A DNA stretch of 64,000 nt from Branchiostoma belcheri (taxonomy: Eukaryota; Chordata; Leptocardii; Amphioxiformes; Branchiostomatidae): positions 169,970 to 233,969 of the forward strand of contig NW_017803862.1 in NCBI RefSeq assembly GCF_001625305.1, given 5' to 3'. The notes under the pieces are model-generated. The model was not told where the DNA came from. It did no database searches and worked only from the letters and a program-made list of their open reading frames with translations. Both the position numbers and the translations under genes were made by a program. This document shows, one piece after another, positions 46,701 to 54,446 of this stretch. The number at the start of each line of letters is the position of its first letter. Position 1 is the stretch's first letter.

Positions 46701-48987
46701 GACGTACCCAGTGCTACAGCTGTACTAGGTGCCACAAATGCACCAGATGCAGACCATATGCATGAAATCAGTACATAAGAATCTATTTCATCTGTACAAT
46801 TGTGGATTACAATATACAATACATCAAATGCTCCCAAACGAAACGTCATAATTGCAGCATTGGTTGGCTGGATCTTAGCCAAGACTGATGTAAAATAGCA
46901 GAACCGTTACGAACTTTATGTGTTGTTCATGTTCCAGGATCACATCGCCCGGTCTCGTTACGTCCACGGAGACCTGGCCGCTCGGAACGTGCTGGTCGGA
47001 AAACGCCTGCATGTGAAGATTTCTGACTTCGGGCTGGCAGAAGACATCTACAGCCGAGGGTACCGTCGGCAGGACCGGCTCCAGAGGGTGCCCTGGAAGT
47101 GGATGGCGCCGGAGCGGCTGGAGGATGGGAAAGCCTACAGCTCACAGAGCGATGTGTGAGTAGTCTTATCATATCTGCAGTCAACTATTATAATCAAACT
47201 CTAACTCTAACCTAACATCAAACAGAGCGATGTGTAAGTAATCTTATCATAATATCTGCAGTTAACTACTATAATATCAACTCTCTAACCCTAACCTTAC
47301 ACCACTCAGGGCGATGCGGGAGTAGTCTTATCATAATATCTGCAGTTAACTACTATAATATCAACTCTCTAACTCTAACCTTACACCAAACAGAGCGATG
47401 TGTGAGTAGTCTTATCATAATGCAGTTAGATATGATAACCAATCCAAAACTCTAACCTAACACAGACAGAGCTATGTGTAAGTCTTATCATGATAATGCC
47501 TGCAGTTAACTATGATAACTAATCTCTAACTCTAACCTAACACCACACAGAGCGATGTGGCAGTAGTCTTATCATAATGCCTGCAGTTAATTACTATAAT
47601 ATCAACTCGCTAACTCTAACCTAACACCAAACAGAGCGATGTGTGAGTAGTCTTATCATAATGCCTGCAGTTATATATGATAACCAATCCAAAACTCTAA
47701 CCTAACACCACACAGGGCGATGTGGGAGTAGTCTTATCATAATGCCTGCAGTTAATTACTATAATATCAACTCTCTAACTCTAACCTAACACCACACAGA
47801 GCGATGTGTGAGTAGTCTTATCATAATGCCTGCAGTTAACTATGATAACCAATGTCTAACTCTAACCTAACATCACACAGAGCGATGTGTGAGTAGTCTT
47901 ATCATAATGCCTGCAGTTAGATATGATAACCAATGTCTAACTCTAACCTAACATCACACAGAGCGATGTGGGAGTAATCTTAACATAATATCTACAGTTA
48001 ACTACTATAATCAAACTTTAACTCTAACCTAACACCAAACAGAGCGATGTGTGAATAGTCTTATCATAATGCCTGCAGTTAGATATGATAACCAATCCAA
48101 AACTGTAACCTAACACCGACAGAGCGATGTGTAAGTCTTATCATGATAATGCCTGCAGTTAACTATGATAACCAATCCCTAACTCTAACCTAACACCACA
48201 CAGAGCGATGTGTTTGTTTGTTTGTTTGTGTGAAGAGTCTTATCATGATAATACCTGCAGTTAAACATGATAACCAATCTCAAACTCCAACCTAACACCA
48301 CACAGAGCGATGTGTGAGTAGTCTTATTATACTATCTATAGTATGACCAATCCTGATCCAGACCCATATTCTAAAAGGCCATCTCTCAAAGTTACTGTGA
48401 CTTCAAATCAACTTTTAACAGGTGGTCCTTCGGGATAGTGCTGTACGAGATCTGCACGCTAGGGGGCGACCCTTACCCAGGCGTTGCAGTATCCGAGCTG
48501 AAAGACCGCCTACAGGCTGGATTCAGGATGGACCAACCTGAAGACTGTCCGCGAGCCATGTAAGTCTGTTTATGTACACTTATTGTTAGCATTCGGACAA
48601 GTTTAACTCTTTCATAGAATGACGTATTAGTTAGGAACAGAAGCACCCATATCATCGAAATACACCCGGTAACTATTTACGTTATCCTGCTCAACCTCAA
48701 AAATGCATGCTATTGCTCGAAACTGAAACTCCATACAACACACTTTTACATGCTCCAAATTTTGTGAATAGCAATAAGGTAAACCATGAGGCCATAATGC
48801 ATTTTACCCGAGGACCTAAATTGCTTAAGTTCAAATGACGATCGGTAGATGTCGCTTTCTCCACAGGTACGATCTGATGCAGCAGTGTTGGCGCTGGCAG
48901 CCCATCCAGCGGCCGCTTTTCAGCCAGCTGTATCTAACACTGGACAAGCACCTCGCCTTCTACGGACCCGAGTACTTACTTAATTAA
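28903..48987 (+). CDS. RTK gene 2: LRR/EGF/fucolectin/SRCR/Sushi receptor tyrosine kinase
   Basis: This type I receptor kinase has an ectodomain built from modules common in innate recognition. Fourteen exons total 3210 bases with a continuous frame from ATG 28903 to TAA 48985-48987, giving 1069 residues. Order: signal peptide (1-27), LRRNT, LRRs and LRRCT (28-254), EGF (254-281), fucolectin first half (283-349), SRCR (350-455), fucolectin second half (456-518), three CCP modules (519-695), transmembrane and juxtamembrane (696-756), kinase (757-1069). All ectodomain exon borders are phase 1. The signal-peptide ATG is the natural start. The least certain borders are the acceptors of the transmembrane exon and of the first kinase exon. 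I know no named family with this architecture. Confidence 0.87.
31326..32775 (+). mobile_element. 5'-truncated CR1/jockey-type LINE
   Basis: The homology starts inside the reverse transcriptase ([10 protein letters not shown]) and ends after the stop with TATCAAAGATGATGATGAT, a short GAT tail of the kind used by CR1-like LINEs. It lies in sense orientation in an intron of RTK gene 2. The uninterrupted frame suggests a fairly recent insertion. Confidence 0.8.
31336..32583 (+). CDS. Reverse transcriptase (C-terminal part) of LINE
   Basis: A 415-codon open frame runs to TGA. Motifs in order are [57 protein letters not shown] (catalytic FADD), AKYLGVKIT and [12 protein letters not shown], followed by the usual C-terminal region ending SQFKAEL. 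N-terminal endonuclease and the first reverse transcriptase motifs are missing. Catalytic residues of the palm are intact. Confidence 0.9.
   Translation: MEHIIASSMMSHLDGNDILCEMQHGFRQGRSCETQLLSLVDDLAANRNCGTQTDLVLMDFAKAFDKVPHRRLIHKLEHYGVRGKSLAWIQQFLTGRTQRVVLDGDSSDSVPVTSGVPQGTVLGPILFLTYINDLPSHAVHAKVRLFADDCILQMAIRETKDCDKLQHDVDNICKWETMWLMKFNPSKCEVMSVPSTKKPINYSYTLHGSPLAKVSKAKYLGVKITSNLSWNPHVDNVTAKANRTLGMLRRNLRIASVEAKQRAYMALVRPTLEYACPVWDPHTSDQVSRVEAVQGRAARYVYNNYRRTASVTEMLGNLRWKSLEHRRKMARLTTMFKVLHNTISVPHTSCLVPAARCSRRTNHALKLQTIASKSNYYRLSFFPRTIKEWNELEPSVAEAKSISQFKAELGRASLH
33880..34350 (+). repeat. Dispersed repeat family 2, copy 2
   Basis: It matches 1180-1540 over several hundred bases (GCTATTCCAAACAA, CATTGACCGCGAAAGC, GGAGGTCCTGACCTCCTTC). 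Short frames over it are not genes. Confidence 0.7.
34511..34711 (+). CDS. RTK2 exon: F-type lectin (fucolectin) domain, first half
   Basis: The exon is 201 bases, phase 1-1. It has [32 protein letters not shown] and [18 protein letters not shown], the signature of fucolectin/F5-8 type C domains. The segment after SILRR is short and lacks the usual R-x-D-C-C motif, and the position of the sugar-binding His is not a His (CAETN), so canonical fucose binding is doubtful. The second half of the domain lies two exons downstream. Confidence 0.83.
34837..35335 (+). mobile_element. Octamer-rich TIR element, copy C (5' portion)
   Basis: It starts ATTACCTCCACGAAAATGG and continues GGTATTGTTTTTGGCGTGTC, TTTCCGCAACTTTG and GGTCCCCCTAGCAGCTTG, then has TTATGCAAATGGGG and ATTTGCATACTTAA. 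The right terminus is not seen. Confidence 0.7.
35652..35940 (-). pseudogene. LINE endonuclease-domain remnant
   Basis: On the - strand a frame of about 87 codons reads [16 protein letters not shown], then [20 protein letters not shown]. The IDYIL...DCGxDHN pattern is the end of the exonuclease-endonuclease-phosphatase domain of CR1/L2-like LINEs. A poly-G run (C-run at 35874-35886 on +) disrupts the N-terminal side. It is an antisense insertion in an RTK2 intron. Confidence 0.75.
36153..36470 (+). CDS. RTK2 exon: SRCR domain
   Basis: The exon is 318 bases, phase 1-1, coding one complete scavenger receptor cysteine-rich domain. It has [68 protein letters not shown] and AGVVC. Six cysteines fit the group A pattern. 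The exon lies between the two halves of a fucolectin domain, and its symmetrical phase means skipping would keep the frame. Confidence 0.95.
36958..37146 (+). CDS. RTK2 exon: F-type lectin (fucolectin) domain, second half
   Basis: The exon is 189 bases, phase 1-1. It has [34 protein letters not shown] and [12 protein letters not shown], which are the C-terminal strands of an F-type lectin. Together with 34511-34711 it makes up nearly all of a fucolectin domain. Confidence 0.83.
37255..37690. repeat. Repeat fragments in intron
   Basis: Bases 37255-37550 show octamer-rich MITE phrases (AATTATGCAAATGATG, CATTTATTAAGCAAATTAG). Bases 37557-37690 match the start of the CRE-rich repeat (poly-G, CGTAGAACCACCAAAT, TGACGTCATGATT). 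Confidence 0.55.
37722..37822 (+). repeat. (CA)n microsatellite
   Basis: Nearly pure CA repeat with one ATG interruption near 37797. The frame over it is an artefact. Confidence 0.97.
38229..38408 (+). CDS. RTK2 exon: Sushi/CCP module 1
   Basis: The exon is 180 bases, phase 1-1. It has [45 protein letters not shown] and IPTCQ. The module has six cysteines: the four of a CCP plus an extra pair (second Cys of VCC and DYC). Confidence 0.92.
39350..39845. mobile_element. GC-rich element with terminal inverted repeats
   Basis: The left end is AAAGCTTTGGTCGCAATTCG, the right end GTAATATTGGGACCAAAGCT, inverted relative to each other. GC-rich CCGGG tracts lie next to both ends. A fragment of the same family is near 25605-25700. 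No transposase is seen, so it is non-autonomous. Confidence 0.55.
40180..40199. other. Assembly gap (20 Ns)
   Basis: Exactly 20 N characters, likely a placeholder of arbitrary size in an RTK2 intron. Exons could be missing here. Confidence 1.
41249..41797 (+). mobile_element. tRNA-like SINE unit between direct repeats
   Basis: Bases 41505-41590 contain a TAGCTCAAGCGG A-box-like and GAGTTCGATCCCC B-box-like sequence followed by a run of nine T, as in a tRNA-derived polymerase III unit. No proper acceptor stem forms, so it is not called a tRNA. Direct repeats of about 120 bases flank it (41249-41370 and 41674-41797, starting ATGCCGCATGTCGCTAGAT). Confidence 0.6.
42128..42190 (-). mobile_element. 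LINE/SINE 3' tail, reverse orientation
   Basis: A TGAAATGAAATGAAAT run precedes ACCTTTATTGTATATTCATG and a CACGACGGGCATGG block. It resembles the reversed (ATTTC)n tail with polyadenylation-like sequence seen at 19108-19260. Confidence 0.45.
42333..43024. mobile_element. Non-autonomous element with 14-base terminal inverted repeats
   Basis: ATGGGTTCACCACA at 42333-42346 is inverted as TGTGGTGAACCCAT at 43011-43024. The interior includes a CTCCTTCTT-type polypyrimidine run (42389-42428) and no transposase. Confidence 0.65.
43372..43545 (+). CDS. RTK2 exon: Sushi/CCP module 2
   Basis: The exon is 174 bases, phase 1-1. It has [34 protein letters not shown] and REIPTCQ. It shares the six-cysteine plan with modules 1 and 3, so the three arose by exon duplication. 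Confidence 0.92.
43779..43955 (+). CDS. RTK2 exon: Sushi/CCP module 3
   Basis: The exon is 177 bases, phase 1-1. It has [34 protein letters not shown] and RDIPTCQ. The donor context (CAAC|GTGAG) is the same as in the other two CCP exons. Confidence 0.92.
44470..44652 (+). CDS. RTK2 exon: transmembrane helix and juxtamembrane
   Basis: The exon is 183 bases, phase 1-1. A short Thr/Ser stalk ([10 protein letters not shown]) leads to [20 protein letters not shown] and a strong basic stop-transfer ([10 protein letters not shown]), then [11 protein letters not shown]. The polypyrimidine tract at the acceptor is weak. The border was chosen by phase. Confidence 0.82.
44812..45270 (+). repeat. CRE-rich dispersed repeat, copy 3
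   Basis: It matches 480-880: TGGTCCGCCATC, AATTAGCATAA, a GCCGTGGCAACA variant of the CCATGG palindrome, CGGGCACTTTTAGCC and a GGTCTGGATAGGGTT end. It lies in the intron before the kinase exons of RTK gene 2. Confidence 0.75.
45527..48987 (+). CDS. RTK2 exons: tyrosine kinase domain
   Basis: The exons are 45527-45715, 46036-46220, 46495-46584, 46938-47155, 48422-48559 and 48867-48987. Motifs are [12 protein letters not shown] (glycine loop), VVVKTLK (ATP lysine), FLEEIRAV (helix C Glu), [14 protein letters not shown] (hinge), [13 protein letters not shown] (catalytic loop with HGD in place of HRD), [32 protein letters not shown] and [10 protein letters not shown]. All residues needed for phosphotransfer are present. 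Loss of the HRD arginine alters control by activation-loop phosphorylation. The C-terminus ends EYLLN. The 45527 acceptor (TATAG) was selected because it alone restores phase. Confidence 0.9.
47144..48330 (+). repeat. About 80-base minisatellite built from an exon end, about 15 copies
   Basis: The unit starts with CAGAGCGATGTGTGAGTAG, the last bases of the kinase exon plus its donor, followed by CTTATCATAATGCCTGCAG, TAACTATGATAACCAAT and CTCTAACTCTAACCTAACAC. The copies fill almost the whole intron. Each contains CTAAC branch-point-like motifs, a CAG, the eight bases AGCGATGT and a GTGAGT/GTAAGT/GGGAGT donor-like site. One copy (48209-48230) has a TTTG expansion. Confidence 0.95.
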
Positions 48988-49225
48988 TCACCTTTGCTCC
49001 CGTTGGAGACCAAGGCACCATCAAACTTCTTCCAGCCGTTCCAATCTTGGCCCAGCCATCCGTTCTCATGCCAGGTCTTTTGGGTTGTCTTTATTTCTTC
49101 TTCCACAGTCCTTCTCCATGTGCCTAGAGGAGCTTTCCTTGGGAGTCCATCTGAGGGGAACGTATGAATGGTTGTTCTTGCTCGTACGTAGAATATGCCC
49201 TAACCATCTCCAACAACGTTTGGGA
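48985..49225 (-). pseudogene. LINE C-terminal remnant directly after the RTK2 stop
   Basis: On the - strand a broken frame reads LGHILRTSKNNHS, then WTPKGKLL, then GTWRRTVEEEIKTT, then TWHENGWAG. This is the conserved C-terminal tail of L2/RTE-like reverse transcriptases (W-GH-LR ... GRPxxTWRR ... W). It starts within a few bases of the RTK2 stop codon, so the 3' UTR is probably transposon-derived. Confidence 0.65.
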
Positions 49226-51702
49226 TACCTTACATCTGCTGACTACCTTGACCCTACCTTGTTTTCTACTTTTTTTTTCTCTCAATGTCTCAGCTCCTTC
49301 GGACGCACCTGCCTCTCCATCTTTTTGTTTGTCTTTTTCAAGGTTTTATGCGGCGCACGGATTGACTAAATGAATATTTCAGTTGTATATCCTTCTTGAT
49401 TGGTACATTTTGGTTTCCTTGATTCTAGCTCCGTCTCAGCGTGTGACTTTTCTGCAAGCTGCGTTCGAATTCCGCATTCTATTTGAAATGTCCCCTCTAT
49501 TTGAAATGTGACGTAAGCAGTTTAAATGGGTCTATTTAGGATGTTAGGATGAGGAGACCACCAATGCACATAGGTAGCCTTAGTCAATACACATAATCAG
49601 GCACAATTTATGCAAACTAAGGCGTTTTTAAATGGTGTATGTTAACTAAGAAAGAAATTCCATAATTCCGTTTTTTTTCATCATTGCAACTTTATATACT
49701 TATACTTAGCGATACTTTAGCGATTGGAATGCCATACTAACTATACTGATAAGTTAACCAAATATGAACTGTATTATGCTTACATTGTGTAAATGTAAGC
49801 ATCATTTGAAAATGAGAAAGTGTTTAAATAGTATATTCTGCCAAAAACAAGAAATTTTACATTTAGCTATATATGTACTTCATGGCGAGTAAGCTATATA
49901 TACTGCACTAATTAGAAACGTATTTGCGTCATTATTGACACAAATAAAACAAAACATTAAAAAAAGAAACGAAAAAAAAACGAAAGTTTCAGAACTTCAA
50001 TCTATTGTGACAATATCTTACCAGTTAATTTTGTATCAATTGATAGTCTTCTACACAATTCCTTTAAATTTGGTGGCGATCTGAAAATATTTTTCTCTAC
50101 CATAATATTTTACAAGTATGCTTCACTTATAGTTTATTTTGATGAGTAATTATGTAAATTCCATATCAATAACGTTTGCATCCTAATCAGAGGTAATTAA
50201 CACTTTCTATAGATCATATAAAATTTTTAAGATATTGCTTCTAAGCAAAGAAATGTTAACGTGGCATTATGCTGTAAGACGAATTTCAATACTTAACGAT
50301 ATATGTAATCAAGGAGAAAACTATCAATATACATATTGATTGTTAACATGAAAGTTCAGTGTGTTGGTACAAGTCATTATGAAATAAAGACTAAGCTTTA
50401 ACTTCCAACACTTCAAAATTACAGAATTGGGACTTACCCAAATTTTCGGCTTACTCCATCAACCTTGTTCATAACATATTGATTGTTGTAATTAGCAACT
50501 TATTAATTCATACATAAAATAAAACGTTACAAAAAAATGTCGGTAGTTTCATAACTTTAAACGATTGTATAAATAATACCTTACTTATTATTGTATCAGT
50601 TTGGTTGTGACCCGGTATGCTCTGTGTGTATGTTGTTTGAATTTGACAGGAATGTGTAGTGTGTAATCATTGTATGAAACATAGACCTTAGTGTAACGGA
50701 TTGTACAATAAATTGTACAATAAATGCTACAAAGTAACCTTCCATACTCCTATATGGTGATTTTTAACCTTCCATACTACTATATGGTGATTTACTATAT
50801 GGTGAGTTAATATACATACATATATATGTATCAGGCTTTTTGCTGAATTACATTGCGTTGTATGCCACACTACATTTTTGGCAGACATGCCCACGAAGGA
50901 CTATGATATAAGTCTTTTTCAAGCTGAGTGAAGATGACTACTATATGTTTAATTAAAACTAAGCAAATCAAAATGTAGAGTCTATTATTCGCCATACCAG
51001 AGTCTGTATATTATTCGTTTAACCTTCATGACAGCGTAGTTTTTATATCGATGAAAGATATGGCAGAATAGCATGTCAAGTCCAAACGAATTGTCTACTA
51101 AAAAACTTTAAAGTTTTTAAGGTCTCACACAGTATTGAGAACATCATGCCGTTATCTCTACGTTAAAAAAATTCTTGGTGTGGACAGAAATTTGCTCGGG
51201 TAAATATTATGGATGATATCCTTCTCAGACTCTATGGAAACGGGCGAAAAGAATAAGGCGGGCAAAAAAAAAGATTCCAACATTTGGAAATTAAGACATC
51301 ATAAACCTTCAAGTTGTTAACTATAAGAAATGATATATTGTGCTAAGTTTACTGCCAACTATTACAACATATGCATTTGTCACTAGAACAACTTTGTAAG
51401 AATGTTCTCGAGCATTTTAGTAGTTGTTTTGATTCGGTGGAAACATCACATATACACATACCCCATAACGTATAAAAGGAATGAAATGCATCACTTCGTA
51501 AACATAAAAGACAAAACAATAAATCAGAGCCTAATCTATATCATAAACAAAAAACTGTATGTACTGTCACACTTGTAAACAAAACCTTGCTCGTTATCTG
51601 CTATATTGATGTAAGGGTATGCTTTAGGTCACTAGGGTTGTGTTTTCCACTAGAAGGTAATTAAACAGGAATAAATAACGTCAAAACAACCTCTCTACTT
51701 AC
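49226..51702. other. AT-rich spacer and possible RTK2 3' UTR
   Basis: No exon is recognised on either strand. AATAAA signals occur at 49943-49948, 50383-50388 and 50707-50712. Which, if any, ends the RTK2 transcript is unknown. A short local duplication (CCTTCCATACT.CTATATGGTGA) lies at 50740-50790. Confidence 0.45.
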
Positions 51703-51757
51703 TGCTACTGAACGAGATCACGCCAAAAATAAGAAGCCACATCAGTGACGTTTTCAT
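51703..51757 (-). CDS. Isolated signal-peptide first exon
   Basis: On the - strand ATG at 51757 opens MKTSLMWLLIFGVISFSSS, a typical secretion signal, and is followed after 18 codons and one base by a good donor (GTAAGTAG). Phase 1 fits the receptor exons of this region. No matching downstream exon is seen to its left, so it may be a first exon with distant partners or a relic. Confidence 0.45.
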
Positions 51758-51849
51758 GCTTCCAATCGTATTTTTGTGTAGCTTCAAAATTAACGTGAGT
51801 CTATACTGTACAGAGCGAAGGGTACCTTAGCTCACACTACACTGCAAGG

Positions 51850-52030
51850 GAAGGCGGAGGGTGGACGACTGAGAGGGCGCCCTCGAAGGACCTGGACTAA
51901 TGACCTGAAGGAATGGACAGGACACACCTGAGTCACCTGACAAGTCTAGCTGAGAACCGCCCTGGGTGGATGAGTCTTGTTGACAGTTTAGTTGCCCCGA
52001 CGGCAGTACAGACTGCTATGGGACGGTGAG
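51850..52030 (+). pseudogene. LINE C-terminal remnant
   Basis: On + the text RLRGRPRRTWTNDLKEWTGH is followed, after a one-base frameshift, by LSHLTSLAENRPGWMSLVDS. This is the GRPRxTW ... W ... A-x-R-x-W tail of CR1/L2-like LINE proteins. It is broken and not a host gene. Confidence 0.75.
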
Positions 52031-52619
52031 GTGAGTCTACTTTACACCTCGATACATTTGTAACCAGGTACAGAAAACATCCCTACCAAGAATGAAACAA
52101 CAGTAGGACATGAAGAGAGCTTAATCTTTCTCAGTGTGCCCCTTGCATGTGCCGAGATGGGAAATAAGTCTGTGTTTAGTCTTTGATGCCATAGTCCCTA
52201 GTGTATACTTGCGCTTAGAAAAAACGTAAGTCCCCGTGAGTTTTTACTTCATCCGTGTACTCATAACAACAGTACAAACCTAAGGGATCCATATGTCTTT
52301 CATCTTATTCCGTGAGTCGCGAATTGGATCTTCAATTCCCCGGAATCTTCTCTGGTATACTATCCCTTTATTTCCACCAATTTCTACTATTTTTCCAGCA
52401 ATCCGCGGTGGCTAGCAGAGGCTACAACCTACCTAACCCGAGTATCAGTGAATAACCTTTGATATTACGACCACGTTGTCAGACCAAACGCCCCAAATGT
52501 CTCTAATTTGCATATACAGGAGGTATTTTGAACCCTGTATTTCCTTCCCCTACCATTCACTATCGTGTAGACAGGTCAATGCCCTAGCTTAAGCGATTTT
52601 TTGTAGGTTATTAACGAGC

Positions 52620-52760
52620 ACAACGTGGCGTCGGTAGCGCGACGGTTAGGTCATTGGACACGGAACCAATAGGGCCTGGCTTCGATACTCACCATGTCCC
52701 TTGGGAAAGGCACTTTACACTACCTTCCTTTCCCTGACGGTGGAGTGACGCCCATTTAGA
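52620..52760 (+). mobile_element. tRNA-derived SINE
   Basis: A GTGGCGTCGGTAGCGCGACG head and CTGGCTTCGATACTCACC (degenerate B box) are followed by CCCTTGGGAAAGGCACTTTA and a CTTCCTTTCCCTGACGG segment. This arrangement is typical of invertebrate tRNA-type SINEs. Confidence 0.6.
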
Positions 52761-53279
52761 GCCTCTTTGGTTAATCTGTCTAAATGTTACTAGCCAAAAC
52801 ACACTGCGCCAATAAGCTATCTGCTCATCATTTGCCACCAAGAGTCGTATTTGATTTTAATAACGGATATATACGAGATCACGATGTCAGTACTAGCACT
52901 AGTTGCATAAAGGGACCGCGCCGTGTCCGCTGTAAAAGTCACTTATTTAAACTGCTTCTCATCTACGTGTCAGGCATCAGTCAGTCAGTCAAAAGGCGGT
53001 GAGAGGAGACAGATTGACTCCGCATTTCAAACAATCCACCACGTCCTATGGTAACAGTTGGAATAACCTCCCTACCTTTTGACCCTGGGAAACACAAAAC
53101 ACGGCGGATAATATCATCTATTTAATTATTCATAAGCAACGGAAGGCACAACAGGTGCACCTCCAAAGCCATCATATCATCAAAAAAGTTGAATTGTCAA
53201 GACAATAGTCATATTAGCTGAAATACAACAAGGTACAATAAGTCTGAATTTATAATAATGTATAGCAAAGTTCTTTCAT

Positions 53280-53440
53280 CACAACCATTTATTTTTCAAG
53301 AGCCGACGTTTCGATGACCGTCTGTCATCTTCATTAGGGCAATTCTGACTGGTTTACTGTGCACTGACACTAGATATTACCTCTAGTGTCAGTGCACAGT
53401 AAACCAGTAAAAAAGTGAAAAATAAATGGTTGTGATGAAA
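53280..53440. repeat. Repeat with a perfect 27-base hairpin
   Basis: ACTGGTTTACTGTGCACTGA begins a 27-base arm at 53348-53374 that is exactly inverted at 53382-53408, with a 7-base loop. Flanking text (GACGTTTCGATGACCGTCTG and ATAAATGGTTGTGATGAAAG) looks like the terminal repeat of a Penelope-like or similar element. Confidence 0.7.
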
Positions 53441-54320
53441 GAACTTTGCTATTCAATCGTTTACCAACATGATGAAATTATTTACGGGAAAAAGAATGTA
53501 GTTATAACATTTAAGAATGTGTGTACTACCCTTCATAAACGTATCGGTCTTTTGTCTAAGAGTATGTTGTGTAAGAGTGCAACAATTACAGACCAATCTA
53601 TGTTTGCCAGATGACTCGAGATACGAACGTCCAGACATTTAACTATGGTCTTCATCATAAAAGCGGAAGCTTTGGTAAAATATGTGTAACATGTACTTGT
53701 CGTTTTAACCCCGCAATACTATCATAAACATATTAACCAAAAGGTTTACTCAATATAATATGAACTAAATGTAAAAACGTGATTAAAACGTGACTAAATG
53801 ATTAAAACGAAAACTTTCCAGCAGAAATGACCGATGCTGGTAGCAAGACACAAACTTTGTCTATACCCGGTACATTATCAAGAAAATCCTGGTACTAAAA
53901 TCGTCCACGTTACGAGGGGTTGCAATTCGGCACGCAGCACACCACAACGCTATATCTGGGTCAAACGGGTGATGAAATACTCGAAAGTATGGTTCAAAGC
54001 CAAAATCAATTTTTAACCAAAAATCACCATTTATTACACTCTTTAGCCATGTTAATATTTAATGATAATTCGTGGCAATTTATGACAAATGTTACCTAAA
54101 ATTTAGACCCAAAACCCTTTCGTTTTCTTTACCACGTACTACGTCGAAAAAACGACAAACTAGACACACATTAAAGATTCGACCGTGATCGAGTACATGA
54201 GTTGAAAATACAGCTAAAACGAAGTTAAAGAAGCATGCCCAGGTTGTTCAGGCAACGTCCCACACGAATCCTGAAAGGCAAATTGTAGAAGGATACATTT
54301 CATCGTGATCATGAACTTAC

Positions 54321-54446
54321 TTGCGTCACAGTGTTTCCATTCGCCCCGGTAGATTACGGTTGTAGAACACCAGGGACGACCAGTGTTGTCGACGGTGGTA
54401 CAGGAACTGTAGATTATTCCTTTGTACGTAAATGGAAAATTGCACT
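54321..54446 (-). CDS. FN2 exon of the - strand gene
   Basis: This 126-base, phase 1-1 exon encodes CNFPFTYKGIIYSSC, then RPWCSTTVIYRGEW and C. It is a full fibronectin type II (kringle-like) module with all four cysteines and the WCSTT signature. FN2 modules bind collagen or gelatin, or accompany C-type lectin domains. Confidence 0.92.

Noticed and set aside
47280-48310. CTAACCCTAACC-like runs as interstitial telomere repeats
   Set aside because: They are part of the exon-derived 80-base unit and do not form TTAGGG arrays.
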